This document shows, one piece after another, positions 18,046-26,686 of a stretch of 64,000 bases of DNA. Below the pieces are notes generated by a model. It saw only the letters and a list, made by a program, of their open reading frames with translations. It made no database searches and had not been told where the DNA came from. Source of the stretch: VFBF01 sp964530695. GTDB lineage: Bacteria; Pseudomonadota; Alphaproteobacteria; Caulobacterales; Aquidulcibacteraceae. The translations under genes were made by a program, and so were the position numbers. The DNA lies in the NCBI GenBank assembly GCA_964530695.1, contig CAZGYQ010000004.1, positions 5,034 through 69,033 on the forward strand, in the 5' to 3' direction. Numbering within the stretch: the first letter of the stretch is position 1; each line of letters begins with the position of its first letter.

Positions 18046-18348
18046 CTATTTTTTCACCGGCGGTGTCTTCGGCGATGAAGCCTTCGCGCCGCCGAACAGG
18101 AAGCCCTGCTTGTAGCCCACATAGACCGCGATGAGAGTCGCGGTTGGCACGAAGCCGTCGAGTTGATCGAGCGGGTCGGCGAGTTCGCCCAGATAGACCA
18201 GCCCGGGCCAGCCCCACAGGCCGACCAGCACGAGCGATCCAAGCCCTTCCCCGACCGAGCCGACGCCGGGCACGCGGCCGAGGGTGAAATCCACAAGATC
18301 GATCGCTACGGAGATCGCGAGACGGACGAAATAGCCGGTTCTGGTCAT
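18046..18348 (-). CDS. small membrane protein, unknown function, 100 aa
   Basis: The start at 18348 has GGAAG about ten bases upstream; the very long in-frame extension past it is antisense to the oxidoreductase gene and is not coding. The product has two hydrophobic segments (FVRLAISVAIDLVDFTLG and LGSLVLVGLWGWPGLVYLG) and a third weaker one (ATLIAVYVGYKQGFLFG), with Gly-rich turns (GRVPGVGSVGEGLG). The C-terminus is Lys/Pro-rich. It loosely resembles DUF4112-type proteins, but I would not assign the family. It heads the operon with the asparaginase and MliC-like genes and is divergent from the oxidoreductase. Confidence 0.65.
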   Translation of the reverse strand: MTRTGYFVRLAISVAIDLVDFTLGRVPGVGSVGEGLGSLVLVGLWGWPGLVYLGELADPLDQLDGFVPTATLIAVYVGYKQGFLFGGAKASSPKTPPVKK

Positions 18349-18432
18349 CACGATTGTTCTTCCGGGGCCTTGCTTCACGTTGCGTCGCGCCCGTTCTAAC
18401 GTGTTCCGGACATCCCACGAAAGGACCACACG

Positions 18433-19434
18433 ATGAAGGCGCTCCTCAGCACCGCGGCCGGCGGACCCGAAACCCTTGTGCTCTCGGACGCGCCCTCGCC
18501 GACCGCCGGCGCCGGCGAGGTGGTGATCTCGGTGAAGGCCGTGGGCGTGAACTTCCCCGACGTGCTGATCATCCAGGATATGTACCAGTTCAAGCCGGAC
18601 CGTCCCTTCGCGCCGGGCGGCGAAATCGCGGGCGTGGTGAAGAGCGTCGGCGAAGGCGTCACTGCGCTGAAGCCGGGCGACCGCGTGCTGGGCTCCACGG
18701 GCTGGGGCGGGATGGCGGAAGAGCTCGCGCTGCATGCGGGCCGCGTGCGGAAAATCCCTGACGCCATGCCCTTCGACGAAGCGGCGGCGTTCCTGATGAC
18801 CTACGGCACCTCGCACTACGGGCTGAAGGATCGCGCCGCCATCAAACCGGGCGAGAGCCTTCTGGTGCTCGGCGCCGCGGGCGGCGTGGGGATCGCGGCG
18901 GTGGAACTCGGCAAGGCGATGGGCGCAAAGGTGATCGCTGCGGCGTCGACGCAGGCGAAGGTCGATTTCGCCATTGCGTGCGGCGCCGACGAAGGCATCG
19001 TCTATCCGGCCAAGCTCGACGAGGAGGATCGTGCGGCGACGAAGGCGCTCTCGGAAGCGTTCAAGAAGGCCGGCGGCGGCGGCGTGGACGTGGTGTACGA
19101 CGCGGTCGGCGGCGCCTACGCGGAACCCGCATTGCGCGCAATGAACTGGGAGGGCCGATTCCTTGTGATCGGATTCCCGGCCGGCATCCCGAAGATCCCG
19201 CTGAACCTCACCCTCCTGAAGAGCTGCCAGATCGTCGGCGTGTTCTGGGGCGCGTTCGTGGCCCGCCACCCGAAGGAAAATGACGGCAACGTCGCCGAAC
19301 TCTTCGACCTCTACGCCAAGGGCAAGATCAAGCCGCGGGTGTCGGCCCACTTCCCGCTGGAGCGCGGCGGTGAAGCCATCCGCCACCTCGCCGACCGCAA
19401 GGTCCAAGGCAAGGTTGTTGTGACCATTGGGTGA
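18433..19434 (+). CDS. NADPH:quinone oxidoreductase-family MDR protein
   Basis: The 333-aa medium-chain reductase has VGVNFPDVLIIQDMYQFKPD near residue 37, typical of quinone oxidoreductases without the zinc-ligand Cys, and the nucleotide-binding LVLGAAGGVGIAAVELGKAMGAKVIAAAST near 142-170. The start is supported by AAGGA seven bases upstream. It probably reduces quinones or enoyl compounds with NADPH in the cytosol. It stands alone, divergent from the small membrane protein. A close functional relative lies at 59549-60547. Confidence 0.88.
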   Translation: MKALLSTAAGGPETLVLSDAPSPTAGAGEVVISVKAVGVNFPDVLIIQDMYQFKPDRPFAPGGEIAGVVKSVGEGVTALKPGDRVLGSTGWGGMAEELALHAGRVRKIPDAMPFDEAAAFLMTYGTSHYGLKDRAAIKPGESLLVLGAAGGVGIAAVELGKAMGAKVIAAASTQAKVDFAIACGADEGIVYPAKLDEEDRAATKALSEAFKKAGGGGVDVVYDAVGGAYAEPALRAMNWEGRFLVIGFPAGIPKIPLNLTLLKSCQIVGVFWGAFVARHPKENDGNVAELFDLYAKGKIKPRVSAHFPLERGGEAIRHLADRKVQGKVVVTIG

Positions 19435-19454
19435 CACCCTGCGGAGACTTTGCT

Positions 19455-19479
19455 GATTCGCTCACCGGAAACGCGAATC
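19455..19479. promoter_or_regulatory. inverted repeat upstream of the TonB-dependent receptor
   Basis: GATTCGC at 19455-19461 and GCGAATC at 19473-19479 are perfect inverted arms with an 11-bp spacer, about 100-120 bp before the receptor gene and 20 bp after the oxidoreductase stop. Both arms contain a GANTC site, the CcrM methylation target in Caulobacterales. It may be an operator or a weak hairpin; no T run follows. Confidence 0.3.
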
Positions 19480-19576
19480 CGGCTGTCGTGAACCCGCGAC
19501 TGGCCCGATAGGCTTCACCCAGTTGTCACGTCGCCCATGAGGGGCGGCGCGCACGGCCACACGCGGGCCAGTCAGA

Positions 19577-21802
19577 ATGGGGAAAGTCATGCGGATGATC
19601 CGATCGATGAAGGCCATGGCCGCCAATGGTATCTGCTTTGCGGCGCTGGTCGGCGCGCTCGCCCCGGCGGTGGTGGCGACCACGGCGGTCGCGCAGGAAG
19701 CGAGCGACGAGATCATCGTCACCGCGACCCGCCGGGCGGAAAACCTCCAGGAAGTTCCGCTGTCGGTCGCGGCGGTTTCCGCCGAGCGCCTTGAGACAAT
19801 CCTCGCCGGCGGCGGCGATGCGCTGGCGCTCGCGGGTCGCGTGCCGGGCCTGAACGTGGAATCCTCGAACGGCCGCGTGGCCCCGCGCTTCTACATCCGC
19901 GGCCTCGGCAACACCGACTTCGACCTCGCGGCTTCGCAGCCGGTTTCCGTCATCATGGACGACGTGGTGATGGAGAACGTGGCGCTGAAGAGCTTCCCGC
20001 TGTTTGACATAGAGCAGGTGGAAGTGCTGCGCGGTCCGCAGGGCACGCTGTTCGGCCGCAACACGCCGGCGGGCATCGTCTCGATTCGCTCGGCGCGCCC
20101 GACGCAGGAATTCACCGCGCGCGGTTCGGCGAGCTACGGCACCTACGGCACGGCGAGCCTCGACGGCGCTGTCGGCGGCAGCCTCGGCCAGGGCGTCTCG
20201 GCCCGCGCAGCCGTGATCTACGCGCGCCGCGACGACTGGGTGGACAACGCCTTCACCAACACGAAGGACGCGCTCGGCGGCTATGAGGAACTCGCGGGCC
20301 GCCTGCAGTTCCTGTTCGAACCCACCGAAAACTTCGACGCGCTGCTCAACCTCCACGCGCGCTCGCTGGAAGGCACCTCGACGCTCTTCCGCGCCAACAT
20401 CTTCACCACCGGCAGCAACAGCCTCAACGCCAACTTCGACCGCAACCGCGTGTCCTACAACGGCGGCGGCGACAACCTGCAGGCCTACGACAGCCAGGGC
20501 GCGGCGCTGACGCTGAACTACGATCTCGGCGGCGCCACGATCACCTCGATCACCGGCTACGACACGGCCGACGGCTCCAGCCGCGGCGACATCGACGGCG
20601 GCGTTGCCGGCACGGGCCCGGGCTTCATCCCGTTCGATTCCGACACGACGGACTCCCTGAACGACCTCAGGCAGCTCACGCAGGAAATCCGCATCGCCAG
20701 CCCCGACGAAGGCCGCCTCACCTGGCAGGCCGGCGCCTATTACTTCGACTCCGAATTCGAGGTGACCACCGTCGGCGTGGGCTTCCCGCCGCCGGCCACC
20801 GTGCGCCACGAGAACACCTCGTGGGCGGTGTTCGCACAGGCCGCCTACGACCTCACCGAGGCGCTCAACGTCACGGCGGGCCTGCGCTACACGGAAGACG
20901 AGAAGGACTTCACCGCGATCGCGGCGCCGCTCTATGGCACGCCCCCGGGGCCGGTCTCTGTGTCCGACGAGCAGGTGAGCTGGGATCTCAGCGCACGTTA
21001 CACCCTCAATGACGACGTGAACCTCTACGCCCGCGTGGCGAGCGGCTTCCGCGCACCGTCCATCCAGGGCCGCGACGTGGCGTTCGGCAGCCCGGCGGCG
21101 CCGTCCGTCGCCGACAGCGAAACGATCCTCTCATGGGAAGCCGGCGTGAAGGCCGACGTCCTCGACGGCGCGGGCCGCGTCAACGCCTCGGTGTTCCGCT
21201 ACACGATCCAGGACCAGCAGTTCTCCGCCATCGGCGGCGCGGGCAACTTCACGCAGCTCGTCAACGCCGATGAGGGTGAAGCCTACGGCCTCGAGATCGA
21301 TTCCTCCTTCGACCTGACCGAACGGCTCACCGTCGGCGCCGGGTTCGCCTACACGCACACCGAGATCAAGGACGCCCTGCTCACGGTCGCGCCCTGCGGC
21401 TCGGGGCAATGCACCCTGACCGACCCGGTGAACGGCCTCGGCAACGCGTTCGTGAACGGCAACCCCTTCCCGAACTCGCCGGAATTCATGCTCGACCTCA
21501 ACGCCCGCTACGAGCGCCCGATCGGCAACGGCGGCGCGGTGTTCGCGGAAACCGACTGGACGGTGCGCGGCGAGACCAACCTCTTCCTCTACGAGTCGAT
21601 CGAATATCAAATCGACTCGCAGTTCGAGGGCGGCCTGAAGCTCGGCTACTCCGGCAACGACGGCGCCTACGAACTGGCGGTGTTCGCACGCAACATCACC
21701 GACGAAGAGAACGTGATCGGCGGCATCGACTTCAACAACAACACCGGCTTCGTCAACGAGCCGCGCATCATCGGCGTCTCGCTCAGCGCGAAGATGAACT
21801 GA
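19577..21802 (+). CDS. TonB-dependent outer-membrane receptor
   Basis: The 741-aa receptor has a signal peptide (KAMAANGICFAALVGALAPAVVATTAVA, cut before QEAS), a TonB-box-like start EIIVTATRRAENLQEVPLSV, a plug domain with IEQVEVLRGPQGTLFGRN near residues 144-161, and a long beta barrel ending in VSLSAKMN. The pattern is that of receptors abundant in Caulobacterales and Sphingomonadales that import complex carbohydrates, aromatics or siderophores. Start choice is open: ATG at 19589 or 19595 sits closer to the GGGGAAAG run at 19579-19586. It is monocistronic with its own terminator. Substrate is unknown. Confidence 0.92.
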   Translation: MGKVMRMIRSMKAMAANGICFAALVGALAPAVVATTAVAQEASDEIIVTATRRAENLQEVPLSVAAVSAERLETILAGGGDALALAGRVPGLNVESSNGRVAPRFYIRGLGNTDFDLAASQPVSVIMDDVVMENVALKSFPLFDIEQVEVLRGPQGTLFGRNTPAGIVSIRSARPTQEFTARGSASYGTYGTASLDGAVGGSLGQGVSARAAVIYARRDDWVDNAFTNTKDALGGYEELAGRLQFLFEPTENFDALLNLHARSLEGTSTLFRANIFTTGSNSLNANFDRNRVSYNGGGDNLQAYDSQGAALTLNYDLGGATITSITGYDTADGSSRGDIDGGVAGTGPGFIPFDSDTTDSLNDLRQLTQEIRIASPDEGRLTWQAGAYYFDSEFEVTTVGVGFPPPATVRHENTSWAVFAQAAYDLTEALNVTAGLRYTEDEKDFTAIAAPLYGTPPGPVSVSDEQVSWDLSARYTLNDDVNLYARVASGFRAPSIQGRDVAFGSPAAPSVADSETILSWEAGVKADVLDGAGRVNASVFRYTIQDQQFSAIGGAGNFTQLVNADEGEAYGLEIDSSFDLTERLTVGAGFAYTHTEIKDALLTVAPCGSGQCTLTDPVNGLGNAFVNGNPFPNSPEFMLDLNARYERPIGNGGAVFAETDWTVRGETNLFLYESIEYQIDSQFEGGLKLGYSGNDGAYELAVFARNITDEENVIGGIDFNNNTGFVNEPRIIGVSLSAKMN

Positions 21803-21824
21803 CGACTGCGGAGACAAGAACAAG

Positions 21825-21859
21825 GGGCGGCGCGGCTTCACGGCTGCGCCGCCCTTTTT
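21825..21859 (+). terminator. Rho-independent terminator after the TonB receptor
   Basis: GGGCGGCGCGGC at 21825-21836 pairs with GCTGCGCCGCCC at 21843-21854 (one mismatch, loop of 6), followed directly by TTTTT at 21855-21859. It lies 22 bp after the receptor stop. Confidence 0.88.
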
Positions 21860-21951
21860 CTATCTGCCGGAGGGATCGATTCGGAGGCGGCCCGTTAAAG
21901 CAGACATCTCCGAATCACGGCATGAGCCTCCTGATAGTCAGGGGCTGATCC

Positions 21952-23493
21952 ATGCTGTTGTTCGACGTCGTCTACGCCCACCGCGCCAGCGGCAGCCACC
22001 ACAAGATCGCGCTGGACTCCCTGCGCCGCATCGCCTCCCCCGACGCAGAGGAATGGCGCAAGGCGTTCTGCGCGCATTCCGACGTCTACATGAAGGGCGC
22101 CAAGGCGCCGGACGACGTGTTCCGCGATTCCCAGAACCACGTGCTGCACGTACGCGACAACTACTGGGGTGGCGCGCTGGAGACGGCCGAGGCCTGGTAC
22201 GAAAAACTGCTGATGATGATGCGCGCGCAGAGCTGGCCTGAGGCCGTCTACGCGGCGGGCGTGCTGAGCCATTACGTCTGCGATCCGATGCAGCCCCTGC
22301 ACACCGCGCAGAGCGAATCGGAAGGCTCCATCCACCGCGCCTTCGAGCAGAGCGTCTCGAAGTCCTACGGCAAGCTGATGGCCCGCATCGAAGAGACCGG
22401 CTGGCCGACCGTGACCGCGCCGCGCGAGACCGGCTGGCTGTCGAAACTCATTCGCTCCGGCGCCGAAGCGAGCGTCGTCCACTACGACGCGTGCATCGAC
22501 CACTACAATCTCGACGCCGGCGTGAAAGACCCGCCGGCCGGCCTCGACCCGCACCTGATCGACGTCATGGCCGATGCGCTGGCGCGCGCCATCACCAGCT
22601 TCGCCTGCGTGATCGACAACGCCATCGCCGAAGCCGCAGTCGCGCCGCCGAGGACGAACGTCACGCTGCAGGGCTATCTCGCCACGCTCGACATCCCTAT
22701 CCAGTGGGTGCTGCGCAAGATGGAGGACGCGAACGAACGCGCCACCGTCGAGGCGATGTACGCGGAGTACCAGGCGAGCGGGAAAGTCATCTCCACGCTG
22801 TCGCACGACGACCGCATCGTCCGCGCCGCGCACGCCCGCGACGTGCTGAAAACGCCGCTGGTCACGCTCGACGCCCAACCCGCGCGCAAGCCGGGAACGA
22901 AACACGGCGCGGGGCTGATCGACGTAGCGCCGTCCATGATGGCGCCGCCGGTCGCGCGCCGCATCGTCGAACGGGCGGCGGAAAAGCCCGCGCCCGCCGC
23001 GGCGCCCGTGGTCGAAACGCCTGTGGTTGAGGCCGTCGTCGAAGCGGCGCCCGCGACAGCCGCGCCGGGCACGAAGAAGCGTCGCACGCGCGAAAGCCCG
23101 GTGGTCGATGCGCCAGCCATCGGCGCCAAGATCGCCGCGCGGCTCGAGGCGATTGGCGTGAAGACCATCGGCGACCTGCTCGACGCCGATCCCGCAGCCC
23201 TCACCGCCATGATGGCGCTGAAATGGGTGACGCAGGAGACCATCGCCGACTGGAAGGCCATGGCGCAGCTCGCCATCGATGTCGGGGCGGTCGGCGAACA
23301 GGACGCGCAGATCCTCATCGGCGCAGGCATCCGCGACAAGGAAGCGCTTGCCGGCAAGGACGCGCGCGCGTTGCAGGATCAGGTCGCGGCCTTCATCGCC
23401 AGCGACGAAGGCAAGCGCCTGATGCGCGGCAATGGCGGCCCGAAGCCGGAGAAGGTCGAAGGCTGGATCGAAGCGGCGAAGAAGACGGCCTAA
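21952..23493 (+). CDS. zinc-dependent phospholipase C-like domain fused to DUF4332-type helix-hairpin-helix domain
   Basis: The 513-aa product has no signal peptide. Residues 1-270 resemble the all-helical zinc phospholipase C / S1-P1 nuclease fold. His107-x3-Asp111-x5-His117 and His128-x3-Glu132 (in SHYVCDPMQPLHTA and SIHRAFE) have the same spacing as the metal ligands His118/Asp122/His128 and His142/Glu146 of Bacillus cereus PLC; His16/17 and His63/66 are candidates for the rest. A Pro/Ala/Val linker spans about 315-375. Residues 380-513 contain HhH-like repeats (IGAKIAARLEAIGVKTIGDLL) typical of DUF4332. AGGGG lies upstream of the start. Lack of a signal is odd for a phospholipase and suggests a cytosolic substrate. 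Confidence 0.7.
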   Translation: MLLFDVVYAHRASGSHHKIALDSLRRIASPDAEEWRKAFCAHSDVYMKGAKAPDDVFRDSQNHVLHVRDNYWGGALETAEAWYEKLLMMMRAQSWPEAVYAAGVLSHYVCDPMQPLHTAQSESEGSIHRAFEQSVSKSYGKLMARIEETGWPTVTAPRETGWLSKLIRSGAEASVVHYDACIDHYNLDAGVKDPPAGLDPHLIDVMADALARAITSFACVIDNAIAEAAVAPPRTNVTLQGYLATLDIPIQWVLRKMEDANERATVEAMYAEYQASGKVISTLSHDDRIVRAAHARDVLKTPLVTLDAQPARKPGTKHGAGLIDVAPSMMAPPVARRIVERAAEKPAPAAAPVVETPVVEAVVEAAPATAAPGTKKRRTRESPVVDAPAIGAKIAARLEAIGVKTIGDLLDADPAALTAMMALKWVTQETIADWKAMAQLAIDVGAVGEQDAQILIGAGIRDKEALAGKDARALQDQVAAFIASDEGKRLMRGNGGPKPEKVEGWIEAAKKTA

Positions 23494-23494
23494 T

Positions 23495-23565
23495 GCAGGG
23501 AGCGCGGGCCTTCAGGCCCGCAAACCGTCGAAAGTGATGCGGGCCTGAAGGCCCGCGCTCCCTGC
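23495..23565. repeat. family B inverted-repeat element (copy 2), perfect 28-bp arms
   Basis: The left arm 23495-23522 is exactly complementary to the right arm 23538-23565, with a 15-bp spacer. Each arm also folds alone (GCGGGCCT-TC-AGGCCCGC). It lies between the stop of the PLC/DUF4332 gene (23493) and the stop of the convergent thiolase (23573), filling almost the entire gap. A two-way terminator role fits. Confidence 0.9.
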
Positions 23566-23572
23566 TATCTTG

Positions 23573-24760
23573 CTACTGATAGACTTCAAACAACCCCGCA
23601 GCGCCCATGCCGCCGCCGATGCACATGGTCACCACGGCGTACTTCGCCTTGCGACGACGGCCTTCCATCAGCGCGTGGCCGGTGCAGCGCGCGCCGGTCA
23701 TGCCGAAGGGGTGGCCGATGGCGATGGAGCCGCCGTTGACGTTGTACTTCTCGGGATCGATGCCGAGCTTGTCGCGCGAGTAGAGGCACTGCGAGGCGAA
23801 AGCCTCGTTGAGCTCCCAGAGATCGATGTCGTCGACCTTGAGGCCGTGACGCGCGAGCAGACGCGGCACCGCGAACACCGGGCCGATGCCCATTTCATCC
23901 GGCTGGCAGCCGGCGACGGCGAAACCGCGGAACGCGCCGAGCGGCTTCAGGCCGCGCTTTTCGGCTTCCTTGGCTTCCATGACGACGACGGCCGCCGCGC
24001 CATCGGAAAGCTGCGAGGCGTTGCCGGCGGTGATGAACTTGCCCGGGCCCTTCACGGGTTGCAGCGAGGCGAGGCCTTCAAGCGTGGTGTCGGGACGGTT
24101 GCACTCGTCCTTGTCGACAACGTAGTCGACGACGCTCTCGGCCTTCGTCGCCTTGTCGACGACCTTCATCTTCGTCGCCATCGGCACGATCTCGTCCTTG
24201 AAGAGACCGGCGGCCTGCGCCGCCGCGATGCGTTGCTGCGAGCGCAGCGAATATTCGTCCTGGTATTCGCGGCTGATATTGTAGCGTTCGGCGACGATGT
24301 CGGCGGTGTCGATCATCGGCATCCAGAGCGCGGGGAACGTCCCCATCAGCTTCTCTTCGGTGAGCATGTGGGTGTTCATCTTGCCGCTCATCTGTACGAG
24401 CGAGATGGATTCAACGCCCCCGCCAACAGCGGCGATCGCGCCTTCGCGGATATAGCCCGCCGCCATCGCGATGGCGTTGAGGCCCGAGGAGCAGAAGCGG
24501 TTGAGCGTGACGCCCGCGGTCGTGATCGGCAGGCCCGCCCACAGCGCCGCATTGCGCGCGACGTTGTGGCCCGTGGCGCCTTCGGGGCCGCCGCAGCCCA
24601 TGAACACGTCCTCGATGATGTCCTTCTCCAGCCCCGAACGCTCGACGGCGTGCTGGATGGCGTGGCCGGCCATGGCCGCCCCGTGGGTGTTGTTGAAGCC
24701 GCCGCGCCCGGATTTGGCGAGCCCCGTGCGGGCATAAGATACGATAACCGCCTCGCGCAT
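23573..24760 (-). CDS. acetyl-CoA C-acyltransferase (thiolase)
   Basis: The 395-aa thiolase has nucleophilic Cys90 in NRFCSSGL, the His motif GHPFGMTGAR near residue 350 and the second Cys in CIGGGMG near 380. The absence of a long insertion and the GGPEGATGHNVAR segment point to a degradative (FadA/type I-like) or broad thiolase rather than the AtoB/PhaA type. It would cleave 3-ketoacyl-CoA in beta-oxidation in the cytosol. The start has GAGGAGG upstream. No fadB/fadJ partner is adjacent. Confidence 0.92.
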   Translation of the reverse strand: MREAVIVSYARTGLAKSGRGGFNNTHGAAMAGHAIQHAVERSGLEKDIIEDVFMGCGGPEGATGHNVARNAALWAGLPITTAGVTLNRFCSSGLNAIAMAAGYIREGAIAAVGGGVESISLVQMSGKMNTHMLTEEKLMGTFPALWMPMIDTADIVAERYNISREYQDEYSLRSQQRIAAAQAAGLFKDEIVPMATKMKVVDKATKAESVVDYVVDKDECNRPDTTLEGLASLQPVKGPGKFITAGNASQLSDGAAAVVVMEAKEAEKRGLKPLGAFRGFAVAGCQPDEMGIGPVFAVPRLLARHGLKVDDIDLWELNEAFASQCLYSRDKLGIDPEKYNVNGGSIAIGHPFGMTGARCTGHALMEGRRRKAKYAVVTMCIGGGMGAAGLFEVYQ

Positions 24761-24910
24761 GGCGCTGCCTCCTCAGGGTATGGCGTTCTTGGATCGGCGC
24801 ACCCTAGGCGAGCCCCCGTGCTCACGGAAGCCCTGCCGTTCGCGTCAACGTAGCCTCTTGCGATGACGCGCGCGGACCGACACTTTGCGCCGGCTCCAGC
24901 GGGGATTCAT

Positions 24911-26575
24911 ATGCCGAGCGACATCGAGATTGCGCGCGCCGCGCGCAAGCGGCCGATTGCGGACGTGGCCGCCAGGCTCGACATCCCCGCCGACGCGCTC
25001 ATCCCCTACGGCGCGGACAAGGCCAAGATCGCCGCGCCGTTCCTGAAATCCCTCGGCGACCGCCCCGACGGCGCGCTGGTGCTCGTCACCGCCGTCAATC
25101 CGACGCCCGCCGGCGAAGGCAAGACCACCACCACCATCGGCCTCGGCGACGCGCTCAACCGCATCGGCAAGCGCGCGGCGATCTGCATCCGCGAACCCTC
25201 CCTCGGCCCCTGCTTCGGCCAGAAGGGCGGCGCCACAGGCGGCGGCCACGCGCAGGTCATCCCGATGGAGGACATCAACCTCCACTTCACCGGCGACTTC
25301 CACGCCATCACCACCGCACACAACCTGCTCGCGGCGATGGTCGACAACCACCTCTACTGGGGCAACGCCCTCGACATCGATTCGCGCCGCGTCGTGTGGC
25401 GGCGCGTCATGGACATGAACGACCGCAGCCTGCGCGAGATCGTCACCTCGCTCGGCGGCAACGGCGCGCCAGCGGAAAGCGGCTTCGACATCACGGTGGC
25501 GTCCGAGGTGATGGCGATCCTGTGCCTGGCGAGCGATCTCGAGGACCTGCAGGCGCGGCTCGGGCGCATCATCGTCGCCTACCGGAAGGATCGCACGGCG
25601 GTGACCTGCGCGGACCTGAAGGCCGACGGCGCGATGACGGCGCTGCTCAAGGACGCGATGCAGCCGAACATCGTGCAGACGCTGGAAGGCAACCCAGCGC
25701 TGATCCACGGCGGCCCGTTCGCGAACATCGCGCATGGCTGCAATTCCGTGCTCGCCACGAAGAGCGCGCTGAAACTCGCTGACTATGTCGTGACGGAAGC
25801 GGGCTTCGGCGCCGATCTCGGCGCGGAGAAATTCTTCGACATCAAATGCCGCAAGGCAGGCCTTGCGCCGAACGCCGTGGTGATCGTGGCGACGATCCGC
25901 TCATTGAAGATGAACGGCGGCATGGCGAAGAACGCGCTCGGCGGCGAAGACCTCGAAGCGCTGAAGCGCGGGTGCGAAAATCTTGGCCGGCATCTGGAAA
26001 ACATCGCGCTCTTTGGCGTGCCTGCGGTCGTGGCGATCAACCATTTCGTGCAGGACACGGCCGCGGAAGTCGCGCTGGTGCAGGACTATGCGCGCGCGCA
26101 CGGCGCGGAGGCGATCCTGTGCCGCCACTGGGCGGACGGGTCGGCGGGGACGGAAGATCTCGCGCGCCGCGTGGTCGAGATCGTCGAGCGTGCCGAAGCG
26201 CGCTTCGCGTCGCTCTACGGCGACGGGCTTTCGCTGATGGAAAAGATCGAGGCGGTGGCGCGACGCATCTATCGCGCCGACGGCGTCGTGGCGGACAAGG
26301 CGATCACCGACCGGCTCGCGCGCTGGGAGAAAGAAGGATTCCGGCGCCTGCCTGTCTGCATGGCGAAGACGCAGTACAGCTTCACCACCGACCCCACCCG
26401 CCTCGGCGCACCGACCGGCCACGAGGTGCGCGTCCGCGAGGTGCGCCTTTCCGCCGGCGCCGGATTCGTCGTGGCGATCTGCGGGGACATCATGACGATG
26501 CCAGGGCTGCCGAGGGCGCCTGCCGCGGAACGCATCGGCGTGGACGATGAGGGGTACATCGAGGGATTGTTCTAG
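24911..26575 (+). CDS. fhs: formate--tetrahydrofolate ligase
   Basis: The enzyme makes 10-formyl-THF from formate, THF and ATP. The start at 24911 (MPSDIEIARAA) gives 554 aa, close to the usual 555-560, and has GGGG upstream; the ATG at 24863 adds 16 unmatched residues. Motifs include the P-loop PTPAGEGKTTTTIGLGDAL (about 62-80), REPSLGPCFGQKGGATGGG, DLGAEKFFDIKCRKAGL and a C-terminal MTMPGLP. It is divergent from the thiolase and stands alone; no folD or formate dehydrogenase is nearby. No riboswitch was seen in the 150-bp leader. Confidence 0.97.
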   Translation: MPSDIEIARAARKRPIADVAARLDIPADALIPYGADKAKIAAPFLKSLGDRPDGALVLVTAVNPTPAGEGKTTTTIGLGDALNRIGKRAAICIREPSLGPCFGQKGGATGGGHAQVIPMEDINLHFTGDFHAITTAHNLLAAMVDNHLYWGNALDIDSRRVVWRRVMDMNDRSLREIVTSLGGNGAPAESGFDITVASEVMAILCLASDLEDLQARLGRIIVAYRKDRTAVTCADLKADGAMTALLKDAMQPNIVQTLEGNPALIHGGPFANIAHGCNSVLATKSALKLADYVVTEAGFGADLGAEKFFDIKCRKAGLAPNAVVIVATIRSLKMNGGMAKNALGGEDLEALKRGCENLGRHLENIALFGVPAVVAINHFVQDTAAEVALVQDYARAHGAEAILCRHWADGSAGTEDLARRVVEIVERAEARFASLYGDGLSLMEKIEAVARRIYRADGVVADKAITDRLARWEKEGFRRLPVCMAKTQYSFTTDPTRLGAPTGHEVRVREVRLSAGAGFVVAICGDIMTMPGLPRAPAAERIGVDDEGYIEGLF

Positions 26576-26584
26576 CGCCACCGG

Positions 26585-26680
26585 CCGGGAGCGCCGGCTT
26601 CCAGCCGGCATGCGATGGCGAACACGCGCAACAGCCTCCCAAGACGATACACTGTGCCGGCTGGAAGCCGGCGGTCCCGG
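26585..26680. repeat. family B inverted-repeat element (copy 3)
   Basis: Left arm at 26585-26610 (CCGGGAGCGCCGGCTTCC...) and right arm at 26655-26680 are inverted copies with a single mismatch near the outer end. Each arm is itself a hairpin (GCCGGCT-TCC-AGCCGGC). The stem core differs from copies 1 and 2 on both strands, so pairing is kept. It lies between the convergent stops of fhs (26575) and the O-methyltransferase (26687). Confidence 0.85.
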
Positions 26681-26686
26681 TTGGCG

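Noticed and set aside
18349..19437. N-terminal extension of the small membrane protein frame
   Set aside because: It is antisense to the quinone oxidoreductase and lies upstream of a start with GGAAG.
24761..24910. Folate-type riboswitch before fhs
   Set aside because: No conserved junction or paired elements could be recognised in the 150 bp.
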